Translations under genes and position numbers: made by a program | Notes under the pieces: model-generated | The model's input: only the letters and a program-made list of their open reading frames with translations | Told to the model about the DNA's origin: nothing | Database searches by the model: none | NCBI RefSeq assembly: GCF_014648035.1 | Contig: NZ_BMQI01000017.1 | Location: 1-64,000 of the forward strand | Direction of reading: 5' to 3' | DNA: 64,000 nucleotides | Source of the DNA: Shewanella algicola | Lineage (GTDB): Bacteria; Pseudomonadota; Gammaproteobacteria; Enterobacterales; Shewanellaceae | Shown here: positions 36,189 to 47,078 of the stretch, piece after piece | Layout of the letters: each line of letters opens with the position of its first letter | How positions within the stretch are numbered: position 1 is the stretch's first letter

Positions 36189-36728
36189 ATGATGAAAACC
36201 ATACTTTATAGTGACAGGTTGCAGTTACGGGACTTAACGTCTGCTGATTGGCCTAATTTTTTGTGTCTGTAATTAGATGAGAACGTTCAGCAATATATAC
36301 GGCCTGTCGATACTGAAGACAACCTAAAAAAGAGCTTTGAACAACGCAATCGACTTTATCAGTTTGAAAGCGGTCAATGGTTATCATTGGTTATTGAGCG
36401 TCTCGATAATCAGCAATTTGTTGGGCTGATTGGGTTTCGATGTGACGATTTAGCGTTAAAACGGGCTGAGGTCGGTTACCTTATTGCACCTGAACAGCAG
36501 GGGAATGGTTATGCAACTGAGAGTTTACGCACCGTTATTGACTGGGGGGCGTTGCAATTTGAAATGCATAAATATATCGCTCTTTGTTGCCATGAAAACC
36601 TAGCGTCTCGTAAAGTGCTCGAAAACGTTGGTTTTGTCCAAGAGGGCACGTTAAGACAAAATACCTGTATTAACCAGCAATGGTTTGACGATTGTTACTT
36701 TGGTTTACTAACGTCGCAACGGGTGTAA
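36189..36728 (+). pseudogene. GNAT/RimJ-like acetyltransferase with in-frame stop
   Basis: Translation from ATG at 36189/36192 gives MKTILYSDRLQLRDLTSADW, which is a typical GNAT start, then hits TAA at 36270-36272. The same frame continues without break (LDENVQQYIRPVDTEDN) into RADEVGYLIAPEQQGNGYA-like acetyl-CoA binding sequence (residues VGYLIAPEQQGNGYATE) and the usual ending at 36728. A single substitution, such as CAA to TAA, explains it. A TTG at 36387 in the same frame could start a shorter product, but it would lack the N-terminal strands. The intact relative would N-acetylate a protein or small amine. Confidence 0.8.
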
Positions 36729-36817
36729 CTTTTTAGTTAATACATTTCAAAATATAAAAATATTTGCTCTATGGACTGTTTTCTATTGGGCATTTGTCAC
36801 ATAATACGTAATACAAG

Positions 36818-36832
36818 TGAAAACTATTCTCG
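36818..36832 (+). promoter_or_regulatory. Candidate Fur box upstream of feoAB
   Basis: TGAAAACTATTCTCG matches the 7-1-7 Fur pattern TGATAAT-N-ATTATCA at 10 of 14 positions. It lies about 95 bases before the feoA start, where iron-repressed control is expected. Confidence 0.5.
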
Positions 36833-36925
36833 TTAGCAGCTTAAACTTTGATCTAGATTCGAGTTTAACTTGCAAAGCTCAGATAAAATTTCATACGTTA
36901 TTAATGTTGTTGAAGGTAGTGCTAC

Positions 36926-37165
36926 ATGAAACTGAGTGAACTCAACCCCGGAGATTGCGCAATCATCTCTCAAATAGGTCAATTAACATTACCTCAAACC
37001 GTAAAGCGTAAGTTGTTATCGATGGGCATCACTCCCAACACGCATTTTTCTTTTATCCGCCGAGCACCAATGGGCACAGGTGTTGAACTTAATTTACGTG
37101 GCAGTAAATTATGCATGCGTCGCGATTTAGCCGATATCATTGAGGTAGTAATAACGAATGACTAA
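36926..37165 (+). CDS. feoA: FeoA ferrous iron transport protein
   Basis: 79 residues, a single SH3-like FeoA domain (MKLSELNPGDCAII, then RRAPMGTGVELNLRGSKLC). FeoA is a small cytosolic partner of FeoB in Fe(II) uptake. Its last eight bases overlap feoB, so the two are translationally coupled. A Fur-like site lies upstream. No feoC is seen after feoB. In a metal reducer, Fe(II) import is the natural counterpart of Fe(III) reduction at the cell surface. Confidence 0.94.
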   Translation: MKLSELNPGDCAIISQIGQLTLPQTVKRKLLSMGITPNTHFSFIRRAPMGTGVELNLRGSKLCMRRDLADIIEVVITND

Positions 37166-39470
37166 ACAATTCCATTGCGTCACCGTCGGTAATCCAAATG
37201 CCGGTAAATCAACCCTTTTTAATGCATTAACTGGTTCAAGCCAGCAAGTGGGTAATTGGTCTGGCGTGACCGTTGAGAAAAAAACCGGTCAATTTAGCTA
37301 TTCAGGCAACGATATTTTATTAACCGATTTACCCGGTATTTATGATTTGCTTCCTGCCGGTAACAGCTGTGATTGTTCGTTAGATGAACAAATTGCACAA
37401 AACTACTTAGCGAACCAACAAGTCGATGCGATTATTAACTTAGTTGATGCCACAAACGTTGAGCGTCATCTATACCTGACCACGCAGCTACGTGAGTTAG
37501 GCATCCCCGTTATTGTGGTGATTAATAAAATTGATGCGGCTAAAAGGCTTGGGATCACTATCGATGTCGAGCAGATGTCTGCTCGTTTAGGTTGCCCTGT
37601 CATTGCGATTTGCTCTCGTCGTCAAGCAGATGTTGAACAAGTCCAAGCTAAAATTCTTACGCTATTGCAAAGCGATACAGCGACAGAGCCTCTTGCGTTG
37701 CAATACCCTGCAGACATTGAAGCCAGTATCAAAGCGTTACAGCTTCAAAATGGCAATCAAGGCCTTGGCGCGTTAAGTCGCGGCCAAGCATTATCTATTC
37801 TAGCCAATTGCCATGGCAATGCATGTGGTACAAGTGAAGTACAACTGCATGACACTGTACAGCAATGCTCTCAACGTGCAGAGCAAAACGGTGATGATAT
37901 TGAAATTATGATTGCGACTACGCGTTATGATTTTGTACAACAAGCATTTGAAGCTGCAGTTAATCAAGGCAAACACATCAGTGTGTCAGACCGATTAGAT
38001 AATGCGGTTCTGCATCCTGTTCTGGGTATTCCTGTATTCCTGTTCGTTATGTACTTGATGTTTCTATTCAGTATCAACGTGGGTAACTCGTTTATCGACT
38101 TTTTCGATATTACGGCCGGAGCGATATTTGTTGACCACTTTGGGGCATTATTGGTCTCTATGGGCTCTCCCGATTGGCTAGTGACTATTTTAGCCGGTGG
38201 TGTAGGGCAAGGTATTCAAACGGTTGCGACATTTATTCCTGTTGTAGCTGCATTATTTTTAGCATTATCTGTGTTAGAAGCATCAGGTTATATGGCCCGT
38301 GCAGCCTTTGTTGTTGACGGTTTAATGCGCCGCATTGGTTTACCTGGTAAAGCATTCGTCCCTATGATTGTCGGTTTTGGCTGTTCTGTACCTGCGATTA
38401 TGGCTACCAGAACCCTAGGCAGTGAACGCGAGCGTATTGTGACAGGCATGATGGCTCCCTTTATGTCATGCAGTGCACGCTTACCTGTTTACGCGTTATT
38501 CGCTGCAGCATTTTTCCCACAATCAGGACAAAACTTAGTCTTTTTACTTTATATTATCGGTATTTTTGCCGCGATTGGGACTGGTTTATTATTACGTAAA
38601 ACGGTATTGCCTGGCACAAGTAGCGCAGTCGTAATGGAACTGCCAAGTTATGAAATGCCTAAAGCTAAAGCGGTATTTTCTCGCACCACTAAGCGAACCA
38701 AAAGCTTTATTAAAGGTGCCGGTAAAACCATTATTATTGTTGTTACCCTGCTTAACTTTGTTAATGCAATTGGTACCGATGGCTCTTTTGGTCACGAAGA
38801 CAGTAAAGAATCGCTATTGAGTGTGGCAAGTCAGCAAGTTACACCATTATTTGCGCCAATGGGTATTGAGCAAGACAACTGGGCTGCGACAGTGGGGATC
38901 ATTACCGGGATTTTCGCGAAAGAAGCGGTAGTGGGTACTTTAAACAGCTTGTACAGCAGCAGCGAAGGTGATGAAGAAGAAATGCTATCAATATGGGATA
39001 GTGTGAAAGTCGGCTTAGCGACTATACCCACTAACTTGTTAGGTATTGAGCCTGATGACCCATTGTCGATTGCCATTGCCAGTATTACCGATATAGATGA
39101 GGCTGCAGTTGAGTTGTCGGTTGACTCATCAACATTCAGTGCTCTACAAACAGGCTTTAAGAGTCAGTTAGCCGCTTTCTCTTATTTACTGTTCATTTTA
39201 TTGTATACCCCTTGTGTGGCTGCTATGGGCGCATTAGTGAATGAGTTTGGTGCTAAATGGGCGCGATTTGCCGCAGTTTGGACTTTCTCTTTAGCATACG
39301 GTTCAGCAACGGTGATTTATCAAGGTGCGACGTTCTCTGCTCATCCACTACAATCGGCTTGTTGGATCGGCTTTTTTGCGGTGGCCTTGGTCGGTTTCTA
39401 CATGTGGTTGAGTAAAAAAGGCAGACAAGCACAGCAAATTATTCCCGGCATTCGTATTGTCACTGAATAG
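37158..39470 (+). CDS. feoB: FeoB ferrous iron permease
   Basis: 770 residues. The N-terminal G domain has G1 GNPNAGKST (residues 11-19), G3 DLPG and G4 NKID. After a helical spacer come the gate and core membrane helices (LGIPVFLFVMYLMFLFS, GFGCSVPAIMATRTL, FMSCSARLPVYALF) to residue about 765. It is the inner-membrane Fe(II) transporter. The start overlaps feoA by eight bases. A terminator follows at 39497-39521. No frameshift or missing G motif was noticed. Confidence 0.96.
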   Translation: MTKQFHCVTVGNPNAGKSTLFNALTGSSQQVGNWSGVTVEKKTGQFSYSGNDILLTDLPGIYDLLPAGNSCDCSLDEQIAQNYLANQQVDAIINLVDATNVERHLYLTTQLRELGIPVIVVINKIDAAKRLGITIDVEQMSARLGCPVIAICSRRQADVEQVQAKILTLLQSDTATEPLALQYPADIEASIKALQLQNGNQGLGALSRGQALSILANCHGNACGTSEVQLHDTVQQCSQRAEQNGDDIEIMIATTRYDFVQQAFEAAVNQGKHISVSDRLDNAVLHPVLGIPVFLFVMYLMFLFSINVGNSFIDFFDITAGAIFVDHFGALLVSMGSPDWLVTILAGGVGQGIQTVATFIPVVAALFLALSVLEASGYMARAAFVVDGLMRRIGLPGKAFVPMIVGFGCSVPAIMATRTLGSERERIVTGMMAPFMSCSARLPVYALFAAAFFPQSGQNLVFLLYIIGIFAAIGTGLLLRKTVLPGTSSAVVMELPSYEMPKAKAVFSRTTKRTKSFIKGAGKTIIIVVTLLNFVNAIGTDGSFGHEDSKESLLSVASQQVTPLFAPMGIEQDNWAATVGIITGIFAKEAVVGTLNSLYSSSEGDEEEMLSIWDSVKVGLATIPTNLLGIEPDDPLSIAIASITDIDEAAVELSVDSSTFSALQTGFKSQLAAFSYLLFILLYTPCVAAMGALVNEFGAKWARFAAVWTFSLAYGSATVIYQGATFSAHPLQSACWIGFFAVALVGFYMWLSKKGRQAQQIIPGIRIVTE

Positions 39471-39496
39471 TCCTTGTTGATCTGAATGATTCTTCT

Positions 39497-39521
39497 AAAA
39501 CCCAGCATTGCTGGGTTTTTT
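39497..39521 (+). terminator. Terminator after feoB
   Basis: AAAACCCAGC / GCTGGGTTTT-type hairpin followed by a T tract. Confidence 0.88.
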
Positions 39522-39687
39522 GTTTATATTCGTAGTAAACACACTCACAGCGCGAGTTTGTTTTACGCTATTTGGCATTTTTTGTTTATCTGACTAACTT
39601 TTTCGATACTAGTAGTTGTAACTACTGAAGATCTGTAGGATCATCTGTTTTTTATTCATATTGCCATTGTGTGCCAAGAGGAATTCC

Positions 39688-41358
39688 ATGAGTCATGTGG
39701 ACACCGAAGTACGTCCTAGTAACTTCATTCGTAATATCATAGACGAAGACCTAAGTAGCGGTAAGCACAACCATGTTCATACTCGTTTCCCGCCAGAACC
39801 TAACGGTTTTTTGCATATTGGACACGCTAAGTCTATATGCTTAAATTTTGGTATTGCGAAAGATTACCAAGGTCAATGTAACTTACGTTTTGATGATACT
39901 AACCCTGAAAAAGAAGACATCAACTATGTGAAGTCTATTCAGGAAGATGTACATTGGTTGGGCTTCGAATGGGCTGGCGATATACGTTATTCATCAAATT
40001 ACTTTGATCAATTGCATCAATACGCTGTTGAACTTATTAGCAAAGGGCTTGCTTATGTTTGCTTTTTAAATAGCGAACAAACTCGTGAGTATCGTGGCAC
40101 TTTAAAAGAGCCTGGTAAAAATAGCCCTTACCGTGACACGACCCCTGAAGAAAACCTCGCACTGTTCGAAAAAATGCGTAAAGGTGAATTCAAAGAGGGT
40201 GAATGTGCACTGCGCGCAAAAATCGATATGGCATCACCCTTTATGTGTATGCGTGATCCGGTGATATACCGTATCCGTTTTGCACATCATCACCAAACCG
40301 GTGACAAGTGGTGTATTTACCCAATGTACGATTTTACACATTGTATCTCTGATGCAATTGAAAACATTACTCACTCAATTTGTACGTTAGAGTTTCAAGA
40401 TAACCGTCGTTTGTACGATTGGGTGTTAGATCATTTAGATGATTTCCAGGCGCCAAACCGCACTCGTCAATATGAGTTTTCTCGTTTAAATCTTGAATAC
40501 ACATTGATGTCTAAACGTAAGCTAAATGATTTAGTGACCCGCAAATTAGTTGACGGCTGGGATGACCCTCGTATGCCAACCATTGCAGGTTTACGTCGTC
40601 GCGGTTATACACCAGCTTCTATTCGCGAGTTTTGTCTGCGTATTGGTGTCACTAAGCAAGAAAACCTGGTTGAAGTCGGCATGTTAGATGCCTGTATTCG
40701 TGAAGAGTTAAATGAGCATGCACCTCGTGCAATGGCAGTATTAAGACCCATTAAAGTGGTTATTGAAAACTACCCAAATGCACAACCAGAAGCAATCACG
40801 GCACCTGCTCATCCAAATAATGAAGCTATGGGTACCCGTGAGCTGTCTTTTGGTCGTGAATTATTTATTGATGTTGAAGACTTCAAAGAAGAAGCCAATA
40901 AACACTTTAAACGTCTTGTATTAGGTAAAGAAGTCCGTTTACGTAATGCCTACATCATTAAAGCTGAACGCTGTGACAAAGATGCTGACGGTAATGTGAC
41001 GACAGTCTACTGTAGCTATGATGCAGATACGTTAGGTAAAAATCCTGCTGATGGACGCAAAGTAAAAGGCGTTATCCATTGGGTGGAAGCAAGCACGGCA
41101 AAACCTGCTGAATTCCGTCTATATGACCGTTTATTTACAGATGTAAACCCTGCAGCATTTGAAACCGTAGATGAAGTGATTAATCCACAGTCGTTAGTGG
41201 TTGTTCACGGTTTAGTTGAGCCTAGTTTGGTCAATGCGCCTGCTGAAAAAGCGTATCAGTTTGAGCGTGAAGGTTACTTCTGTGCAGACAACAAAGATTC
41301 TTCTGCTGAACACTTAGTCTTTAATTTAACCGTACCACTACGTGATACTTTCTCTTAG
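39688..41358 (+). CDS. glnS: Glutaminyl-tRNA synthetase
   Basis: 556 residues from ATG at 39688 ([16 protein letters not shown]), which has AGAGGA before it; the open frame extends nine codons further without support. Class I signatures are FLHIGHAKS (HIGH) and LMSKRKL (KMSKS variant). The C-terminal anticodon-binding barrels are complete (to VPLRDTFS). It charges tRNA-Gln directly. Length matches the E. coli enzyme (about 554). A bidirectional terminator separates it from the convergent yip1-like gene. Confidence 0.97.
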   Translation: MSHVDTEVRPSNFIRNIIDEDLSSGKHNHVHTRFPPEPNGFLHIGHAKSICLNFGIAKDYQGQCNLRFDDTNPEKEDINYVKSIQEDVHWLGFEWAGDIRYSSNYFDQLHQYAVELISKGLAYVCFLNSEQTREYRGTLKEPGKNSPYRDTTPEENLALFEKMRKGEFKEGECALRAKIDMASPFMCMRDPVIYRIRFAHHHQTGDKWCIYPMYDFTHCISDAIENITHSICTLEFQDNRRLYDWVLDHLDDFQAPNRTRQYEFSRLNLEYTLMSKRKLNDLVTRKLVDGWDDPRMPTIAGLRRRGYTPASIREFCLRIGVTKQENLVEVGMLDACIREELNEHAPRAMAVLRPIKVVIENYPNAQPEAITAPAHPNNEAMGTRELSFGRELFIDVEDFKEEANKHFKRLVLGKEVRLRNAYIIKAERCDKDADGNVTTVYCSYDADTLGKNPADGRKVKGVIHWVEASTAKPAEFRLYDRLFTDVNPAAFETVDEVINPQSLVVVHGLVEPSLVNAPAEKAYQFEREGYFCADNKDSSAEHLVFNLTVPLRDTFS

Positions 41359-41381
41359 TGTTTACCGTTAAATAACCCAAT

Positions 41382-41408
41382 AAAAAAGGCGCTCAAAGCG
41401 CCTTTTTT
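41382..41408. terminator. Bidirectional terminator, glnS / YIP1-like gene
   Basis: AAAAAAGGCGCT / AGCGCCTTTTTT, a perfect 12 bp stem with a three-base loop, serving both convergent genes. Confidence 0.93.
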
Positions 41409-41424
41409 ATTGTATTGAAACCAG

Positions 41425-42021
41425 CTATTGTAACATAGGGCCAAAGCCTACGCTCCATAAAATAACACTACTTGCCATCAGTGCAACTAGCAACACTAAG
41501 CCTGCCGTGACAACTGAACTAGCATAAATAAAGCCTTTTTCTTCAGGTATGTTCATGATGATTGGCACGCCCGCGTACAGAAGATAGACCGAATAGGTTA
41601 AGCCTATTAATCCTACGACCATAATAAACCACAATACAGGGTATAACGCGGCTAATCCAACCATAAATAAAGGGGTTGCAGTATAAGCTGCTAGTTCTAA
41701 TGCTTGAGTATATGTTGGGTCAGCATCAAAGGTTTTACCCATCCAATAGGCTAAGTAAGCCAATGCTAACACCCCAAATATTAAGCCAAAGTACATGCCA
41801 ATCGACATAAACATGGCGCTTTTAGGTGTTAAAAATAGCAATTCGCCAGCCCCTGGATGCCAACCAATGTGTGCGGTGGCAAAATAAGAGCAAATAGCAG
41901 GAATTAGCGCGATAAGTAATACATGACTTAAGCTGCTTTTCAGCGCTTCATGGTTTTTTTCAATTGTTTGCCACTCTTGTTTCGGATGAGTGTATAGCCC
42001 CATTAAGTGATTCAGTACCAT
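41425..42021 (-). CDS. YIP1-family inner-membrane protein
   Basis: 198 residues with five hydrophobic segments (SLSHVLLIALIPAICSYF, SAMFMSIGMYFGLIFGVLALAYL, ATPLFMVGLAALYPV, WFIMVVGLIGLTYSVYLLY, AGLVLLVALMASSVI). It matches the bacterial Yip1/DUF1282 family, function unknown. An AAGGA site precedes the ATG. The 5' untranslated region contains two strong hairpins (42129-42194), shared with the divergent miaE side. Confidence 0.8.
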   Translation of the reverse strand: MVLNHLMGLYTHPKQEWQTIEKNHEALKSSLSHVLLIALIPAICSYFATAHIGWHPGAGELLFLTPKSAMFMSIGMYFGLIFGVLALAYLAYWMGKTFDADPTYTQALELAAYTATPLFMVGLAALYPVLWFIMVVGLIGLTYSVYLLYAGVPIIMNIPEEKGFIYASSVVTAGLVLLVALMASSVILWSVGFGPMLQ

Positions 42022-42408
42022 TATAATTATCCTTGTTTAGCATTTCTCAACCTAGCTCGCCAAACAACAGACGAACTGACTACAGCTTTTAATCAATCGC
42101 CTTCATCAGTTCACAGTACTTTACAATTAACGGTTAGCAGACTCCTTGCTAACCCGTTATTGCTCAGTGCTCACCTCATCCCAACAGGAGGTGTTTAAAG
42201 GAGATTGACCTTACTTTTTCAGTTTAGCACAAACCTGAAATTTCGTTTGATTACAATTAATATTCAGATATTGAAATCCACAACCTGAATATTGCACATT
42301 TATTGTACATAAATCTTAATTCGTCAAGTCGTATTACGTTTGAGCTTTAGAAAAGATCAGTCAAACGGTAAAATAGCGATAGATGTTTTATAAAGGGTCT
42401 ATAGCAAC
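42022..42408. other. Divergent intergenic region with paired hairpins
   Basis: About 390 bases between the YIP1-like gene and miaE. Hairpin 1 (AACGGTTAGCA / TGCTAACCCGTT, one bulge) is at 42129-42157. Hairpin 2 (CACCTC / GAGGTG) is at about 42172-42194. The miaE-proximal half is AT-rich and should hold its promoter. I see no gene here. Confidence 0.5.
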
Positions 42409-43173
42409 ATGCAGCAATTACTTGAACCAATTAATCAATTTTTAGGTTGTGAAACACCAGATGCCTGGGTCAATTTCGCCAAGCAGCCCGAGCAACTGAA
42501 TGCATTATTAATTGATCACTGTAATTGTGAGCTTAAAGCGGCTCAAACTGCGATGATGATGATCCGCAAGTATGCAATCGATAAATCGAGTGCAGCTATA
42601 TTATTAGCTTGGGCTAAACCTTACGAAACATTTGTATATAGCAAAGATCGCGATGCTAATGCTTTTTTGAATCGAGACGTTAAGAAAAATGACATAACAA
42701 GTGAGCTGGTTGCCAGTCAATTATTACCAATCAGTTCAAACTTAATGACTAAAATGGTGCGGTTGATTAAAGAAGAGTTTCATCACTTTGAGCAAGTCCT
42801 GCAAATCATGACCGCGCGTGGGATTGAATACAATAATATGAGAGCAGGGCACTATGCCAAACAATTAATCACTCATGTTCGAACTCATGAGCCATTAACG
42901 ATTATCGATAAATTGATTATTGGTGCATTTATTGAAGCGCGCTCTTGTGAACGCTTTGCCAAATTAGCCCCACACTTAGATGATGAACTTAATAAGTTTT
43001 ATGTGTCTCTACTTCGCTCTGAAGCTCGCCATTATCAAGATTACCTTGCTTTAGCACAAGAAGTAGCAGGTGAAGATATTAGCGACAGAATTGCTTATTT
43101 CAGGCAACAAGAAGCGGCATTGATATTGTCTGAAGATAACGACTTTCGCTTTCACAGCGGGACTCCAGTGTAG
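42409..43173 (+). CDS. miaE: tRNA 2-methylthio-N6-isopentenyladenosine hydroxylase
   Basis: 254 residues, a diiron ferritin-like fold. Ligand segments are visible: HCNCELKAAQ, IKEEFHHFEQV, EARSCERF and RSEARHYQDY, giving the Glu/His set expected for MiaE. The enzyme hydroxylates ms2i6A37 of tRNAs using O2, and so links tRNA modification to aerobiosis. It is transcribed alone and convergent with lpxH. The ATG follows a weak AAGGG. Confidence 0.95.
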   Translation: MQQLLEPINQFLGCETPDAWVNFAKQPEQLNALLIDHCNCELKAAQTAMMMIRKYAIDKSSAAILLAWAKPYETFVYSKDRDANAFLNRDVKKNDITSELVASQLLPISSNLMTKMVRLIKEEFHHFEQVLQIMTARGIEYNNMRAGHYAKQLITHVRTHEPLTIIDKLIIGAFIEARSCERFAKLAPHLDDELNKFYVSLLRSEARHYQDYLALAQEVAGEDISDRIAYFRQQEAALILSEDNDFRFHSGTPV

Positions 43174-43206
43174 AGTCCAAATGCAGGTAGACTCGTATTT
43201 ACAACG

Positions 43207-43932
43207 TTAGGCTTCTAAAAAAGGCCTTTGCTCTAGCTCACAACCTTGTGGTGTCACCGATAACACACTGCCTTGAGTGTACCAATCTCCGACAACAACA
43301 CGTTGTTTATTGCCGCTAAGTTGATGAATATTGGGGCGATGGGTATGACCATGGATCATACGTTGGCAGTTAGTTTTAGTCAGGAGTTCATCTACGGCTG
43401 TAGGTTCAACGTCCATGATTTCATGGTGCTTTTGCTGATTACCCTGAACACTTTTTTGTCTAATTTTAGCGGCAATGTTTAAGCGGGTTTGTTTAGGCAG
43501 TATATGTGCGTATATCCACCTCACCATCGCAATGCTTCGAAAACGTCTAAAGCGCTGATAAGCTTCATCAAGTGTACAAAGACTGTCACCGTGTAAAATC
43601 ACTGTGCGCGTGCCATATAAATCAATACAGTGCACTTCGGGTAAAATTTGCATGCCCGCTCGCTTGCAAAAAGCGCGACCGATCATAAAATCACGATTGC
43701 CATGAATGAAATACACTGGCATTTTAGCGGAAACGGCTTTTATTGCTGTGGCAATATCATTGGTAAATGGCTCAGCAATATCATCGCCCATCCACACTTC
43801 AAATAAATCACCAATAATATACAGCGCCTCGGCATCGTCTAAACCGTTCGCGAGAAAGTCTACAAAAGCATGGGTAATATCTGGACGATCTGCACTTAAG
43901 TGCAAATCGCCCACAAAGACAGTGCGACGCAA
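43207..43932 (-). CDS. lpxH: UDP-2,3-diacylglucosamine diphosphatase
   Basis: 241 residues, calcineurin-like phosphoesterase. Metal motifs: [44 protein letters not shown] and IHGHTHRP. LpxH removes UMP in lipid A biosynthesis at the inner membrane. The only in-frame start near the N-terminus is TTG at 43932, two bases after the ppiB stop, so it is probably read by translational coupling from ppiB. Confidence 0.95.
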   Translation of the reverse strand: MRRTVFVGDLHLSADRPDITHAFVDFLANGLDDAEALYIIGDLFEVWMGDDIAEPFTNDIATAIKAVSAKMPVYFIHGNRDFMIGRAFCKRAGMQILPEVHCIDLYGTRTVILHGDSLCTLDEAYQRFRRFRSIAMVRWIYAHILPKQTRLNIAAKIRQKSVQGNQQKHHEIMDVEPTAVDELLTKTNCQRMIHGHTHRPNIHQLSGNKQRVVVGDWYTQGSVLSVTPQGCELEQRPFLEA

Positions 43933-43934
43933 AA

Positions 43935-44429
43935 TTATGCTTTTACACTAACATTGTTGATAATAACGGCTTCTAATGGCACATCCTGGTGCATGCCACG
44001 GTTACCAGTAGCAACGGCTTTAATTTTTTCAACCACATCTAAGCCTTCAACAACTTCACCGAACACACAGTAACCCCAGCCTTGGCTTGTTTCTGATTTA
44101 AAATCAAGGAAAGTGTTGTCGTTGATGTTAATGAAAAATTGCGCTGTAGCAGAATGCGGATCTGAAGTACGTGCCATCGCAACAGTACCTTTACGGTTTG
44201 ATAAACCATTGCTAGCTTCATTTTTTACGGCTTCATTGCAACGCTTTTGGCCCATATCTTCGGTAAAACCACCGCCTTGGATCATGAAACCATCGATAAC
44301 ACGGTGGAAGATGGTGTTGTCATAAAAACCTTCTTCAACATATTTCATGAAGTTAGCCACAGTTAAAGGGGCTTTTTCAGCATCAAGTTGTAAAGTAATG
44401 TCGCCAAAATTTGTGTGTAAAGTAACCAT
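43935..44429 (-). CDS. ppiB: Cytosolic cyclophilin peptidyl-prolyl isomerase B
   Basis: 164 residues with no signal peptide. Cyclophilin landmarks: [27 protein letters not shown], and QFFININDN. It catalyses proline isomerisation in the cytosol. The gene precedes lpxH, which starts two bases after its stop, so they share a transcript. The ATG has AGGTG at good spacing. The upstream region is shared with the divergent cysS gene. Confidence 0.96.
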   Translation of the reverse strand: MVTLHTNFGDITLQLDAEKAPLTVANFMKYVEEGFYDNTIFHRVIDGFMIQGGGFTEDMGQKRCNEAVKNEASNGLSNRKGTVAMARTSDPHSATAQFFININDNTFLDFKSETSQGWGYCVFGEVVEGLDVVEKIKAVATGNRGMHQDVPLEAVIINNVSVKA

Positions 44430-44572
44430 TAATATTCACCTAGAAAAAATAATTTGCGCGATTCTAACTTATCTTAGTTGCGGCATAAAGTGCAGTGTTC
44501 AAAACAGGTGACAACATGGTAGACTCACGGCTAGCATTTACCATAATAAATTAGTGTAAAAGAGAACTTTCG

Positions 44573-45952
44573 ATGTTAAAGATTTACAATAGTATTAGTC
44601 GTGAAAAACAAGAATTTAAACCAATAAATCCTGGCAAAATTGGCATGTACGTATGTGGCGTGACAATTTACGATTTATGTCATATTGGTCACGGACGTAC
44701 TTTTGTATCGTTTGACATGATAGTCCGTTACTTACGCTACAGTGGTTATGAGGTTAATTTTCAGCGTAACATTACCGATGTTGATGACAAAATTATCAAG
44801 CGTGCCGCTGAAAACAACGAGTCATGTGAAGCGCTAACAGAGCGTTTGACCGCTGAAATGCACCGCGACTTTGATTCGTTAAACATGTTACGCCCCGATT
44901 TTGAGCCTCGCGCAACTTTGCACATGCCTGAAATTATCGACATGGTGCAACTACTTCTTGACCGCGGTCATGCCTATGTCGCGCCTGATGGTGATGTGTT
45001 GTTTAGCGTGTCATCTTACAAAGACTATGGCCGTTTATCTGGCCAGAATCTTGACCAGCTACAGGCCGGCGCCCGAGTTGAAGTAGACCAAAGCAAACAA
45101 AACCCAATGGATTTTGTCTTGTGGAAAATGTCTAAGCCGGGTGAACCTACTTGGGATTCGCCATGGGGACCAGGTCGCCCAGGTTGGCACATTGAATGTT
45201 CAGCAATGAACAGCAAACATTTAGGTGTGCATTTTGATATTCATGGCGGCGGCAGTGATTTGCAGTTCCCGCATCATGAAAACGAAATTGCGCAGTCTTG
45301 CTGTGCCCACGACACGCCTTATGTTAACTATTGGATGCATTCTGGCATGGTGATGGTTGATCGCGAGAAAATGTCTAAATCATTAGGTAATTTCTTTACC
45401 ATTCGTGACGTGCTTGAACATTACGACCCAGAAACAGTGCGTTACTTTTTGTTGTCAGGCCATTACCGTAGCCAGCTAAATTATTCTGAAGACAATTTAA
45501 AACAAGCTCGTGCAGCGCTAGAGCGTTTATATACGGCGCTTAAAGATTTAGATTTAACCATTGCCCCTGCTGATGCTGAACAATACGTTACTAAGTTTAA
45601 GCACGCGATGGATGATGATTTTAATACACCAGAAGCATACTCTGTGTTGTTTGATATGGTCAGAGAAATCAACCGTCTTAAACTGACTGATATGGCTGCT
45701 GCATCAGCCTTAGGCGTAAGTCTTAAGCAGTTAACGGATGTATTAGGGTTGATTAGCCAAACGCCAGAAGCATTTTTCAAAGGTGAGGGGACAGATGATG
45801 AAGTGGCGGAGATAGAAGCCCTAATCGTTGAGCGTAACCGCGCCAGAACCGAAAAAGATTGGCCAGCAGCTGATGTCGCACGTGATCGTTTAAACGAGCT
45901 TGGGGTGATTTTAGAAGACGGCCCAGCAGGCACCACGTGGCGTAAAAAATAG
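44573..45952 (+). CDS. cysS: Cysteinyl-tRNA synthetase
   Basis: 459 residues, full length. The HIGH motif is CHIGHGRTF near residue 36 and the KMSKS motif is KMSKSLGNF. Zinc ligands are visible as the N-terminal MYVCGVT Cys, the Cys in IECSAMN and His in PHHENEIAQ. It charges tRNA-Cys. It is divergent from ppiB-lpxH across about 140 bases and is followed by a bidirectional terminator shared with folD. Confidence 0.97.
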   Translation: MLKIYNSISREKQEFKPINPGKIGMYVCGVTIYDLCHIGHGRTFVSFDMIVRYLRYSGYEVNFQRNITDVDDKIIKRAAENNESCEALTERLTAEMHRDFDSLNMLRPDFEPRATLHMPEIIDMVQLLLDRGHAYVAPDGDVLFSVSSYKDYGRLSGQNLDQLQAGARVEVDQSKQNPMDFVLWKMSKPGEPTWDSPWGPGRPGWHIECSAMNSKHLGVHFDIHGGGSDLQFPHHENEIAQSCCAHDTPYVNYWMHSGMVMVDREKMSKSLGNFFTIRDVLEHYDPETVRYFLLSGHYRSQLNYSEDNLKQARAALERLYTALKDLDLTIAPADAEQYVTKFKHAMDDDFNTPEAYSVLFDMVREINRLKLTDMAAASALGVSLKQLTDVLGLISQTPEAFFKGEGTDDEVAEIEALIVERNRARTEKDWPAADVARDRLNELGVILEDGPAGTTWRKK

Positions 45953-45970
45953 TTCTAAATTGTTATAAAC

Positions 45971-46000
45971 AAAAAGCCTGCAAAAATTGCAGGCTTTTTT
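45971..46000. terminator. Bidirectional terminator, cysS / folD
   Basis: AAAAAGCCTGCAA / TTGCAGGCTTTTT hairpin with A and T tracts on both sides, between convergent genes. Confidence 0.93.
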
Positions 46001-46035
46001 GTATATCAGCTATGGCTCAACTGATAAGGAGTAAA

Positions 46036-46890
46036 TTAGCTATGGTATTTCTCGCAAGCATATAACGTGTTTTCTAATAAACTCGCAATCGTCATAGGAC
46101 CTACGCCGCCAGGGACGGGAGTAATAAATGCCGCATTTTGCGCCGCCACATCATATTCAACATCACCGACTAAACGGCCGTCTTCTGTACGGTTAATACC
46201 AACATCAATGACAATGGCACCAGGTTTAATCCATTCTCCAGGTATAAACCCAGGTTTACCGACAGCAACCACTAATAAATCAGCCTGGCGCACTTTTTGT
46301 TCTAAATTTTTAGTAAAACGATGACAGGTGGTCGTGGTGCATCCTGCTAACAAAAGCTCTAACGTCATTGGACGACCGACAATGTTCGACGCCCCTACAA
46401 CCGTTGCATCTAATCCATAAGTATCGATGCCTGTAGACTTGATTAACGTCATAATACCCATCGGTGTGCATGAGCGCAGCACAGGGATGCGCTGAGCTAA
46501 ACGGCCCACGTTATAAGGATGAAAACCATCAACGTCTTTATCAGGTCGAATACGCTCAATCACTTTAGAATCGTCAATATGCTCAGGCAATGGCAGTTGC
46601 ACTAAAATGCCGTCTATTTGAGGGTTATCGTTGCATTGGTCAATTAATGCTAATAACTCAGATTCAGATGTGCTTGTGTCAAGATCAAATGATTGCGATT
46701 CAAATCCGACTTCTTCACAAGCGCGGCGCTTACTACCTACATAAACCTGTGACGCAGCATCGCTACCCACTAAAATAACTGCGAGTCCTGGTGCCCGAAG
46801 GCCAGCTTCTTTTCTCGCGGCGACTTTTTGTTTAAGGGTACTGCGAATAGATTGTGCAATGGCTTTACCGTCAATAAGTTGAGCAGTCAT
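46036..46890 (-). CDS. folD: Methylene-THF dehydrogenase / methenyl-THF cyclohydrolase
   Basis: 284 residues. The catalytic-loop region includes [11 protein letters not shown] with the Lys of the active site (K in VGSKRR), the NADP site has [12 protein letters not shown], and the ending [16 protein letters not shown] is the FolD signature. It makes 10-formyl-THF precursors in one-carbon metabolism in the cytosol. It is convergent with cysS. An AAGGAAA lies 11 bases before the ATG. Confidence 0.97.
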   Translation of the reverse strand: MTAQLIDGKAIAQSIRSTLKQKVAARKEAGLRAPGLAVILVGSDAASQVYVGSKRRACEEVGFESQSFDLDTSTSESELLALIDQCNDNPQIDGILVQLPLPEHIDDSKVIERIRPDKDVDGFHPYNVGRLAQRIPVLRSCTPMGIMTLIKSTGIDTYGLDATVVGASNIVGRPMTLELLLAGCTTTTCHRFTKNLEQKVRQADLLVVAVGKPGFIPGEWIKPGAIVIDVGINRTEDGRLVGDVEYDVAAQNAAFITPVPGGVGPMTIASLLENTLYACEKYHS

Positions 46891-47078
46891 GGCTGTAGAG
46901 TTTCCTTTGAATGGCGCAGGTTGTGGCTGGTGTGTAAATCGGGAGTATTCTAACAGGCGATTAAAAGAGTGTCATTTGCTAGACAAGGAAATACAGTGAA
47001 TAAACTATTCGCTCTTTGATGCTAATCACTCTTTTTGCTGTTAAATTCAACATATAGACAATTAGCTCAAAAAAATCG

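Noticed and set aside
42007..42198. 63-residue plus-strand frame upstream of miaE
   Set aside because: It overlaps the start of the YIP1-like gene and the hairpin region; no ribosome site or family signal.
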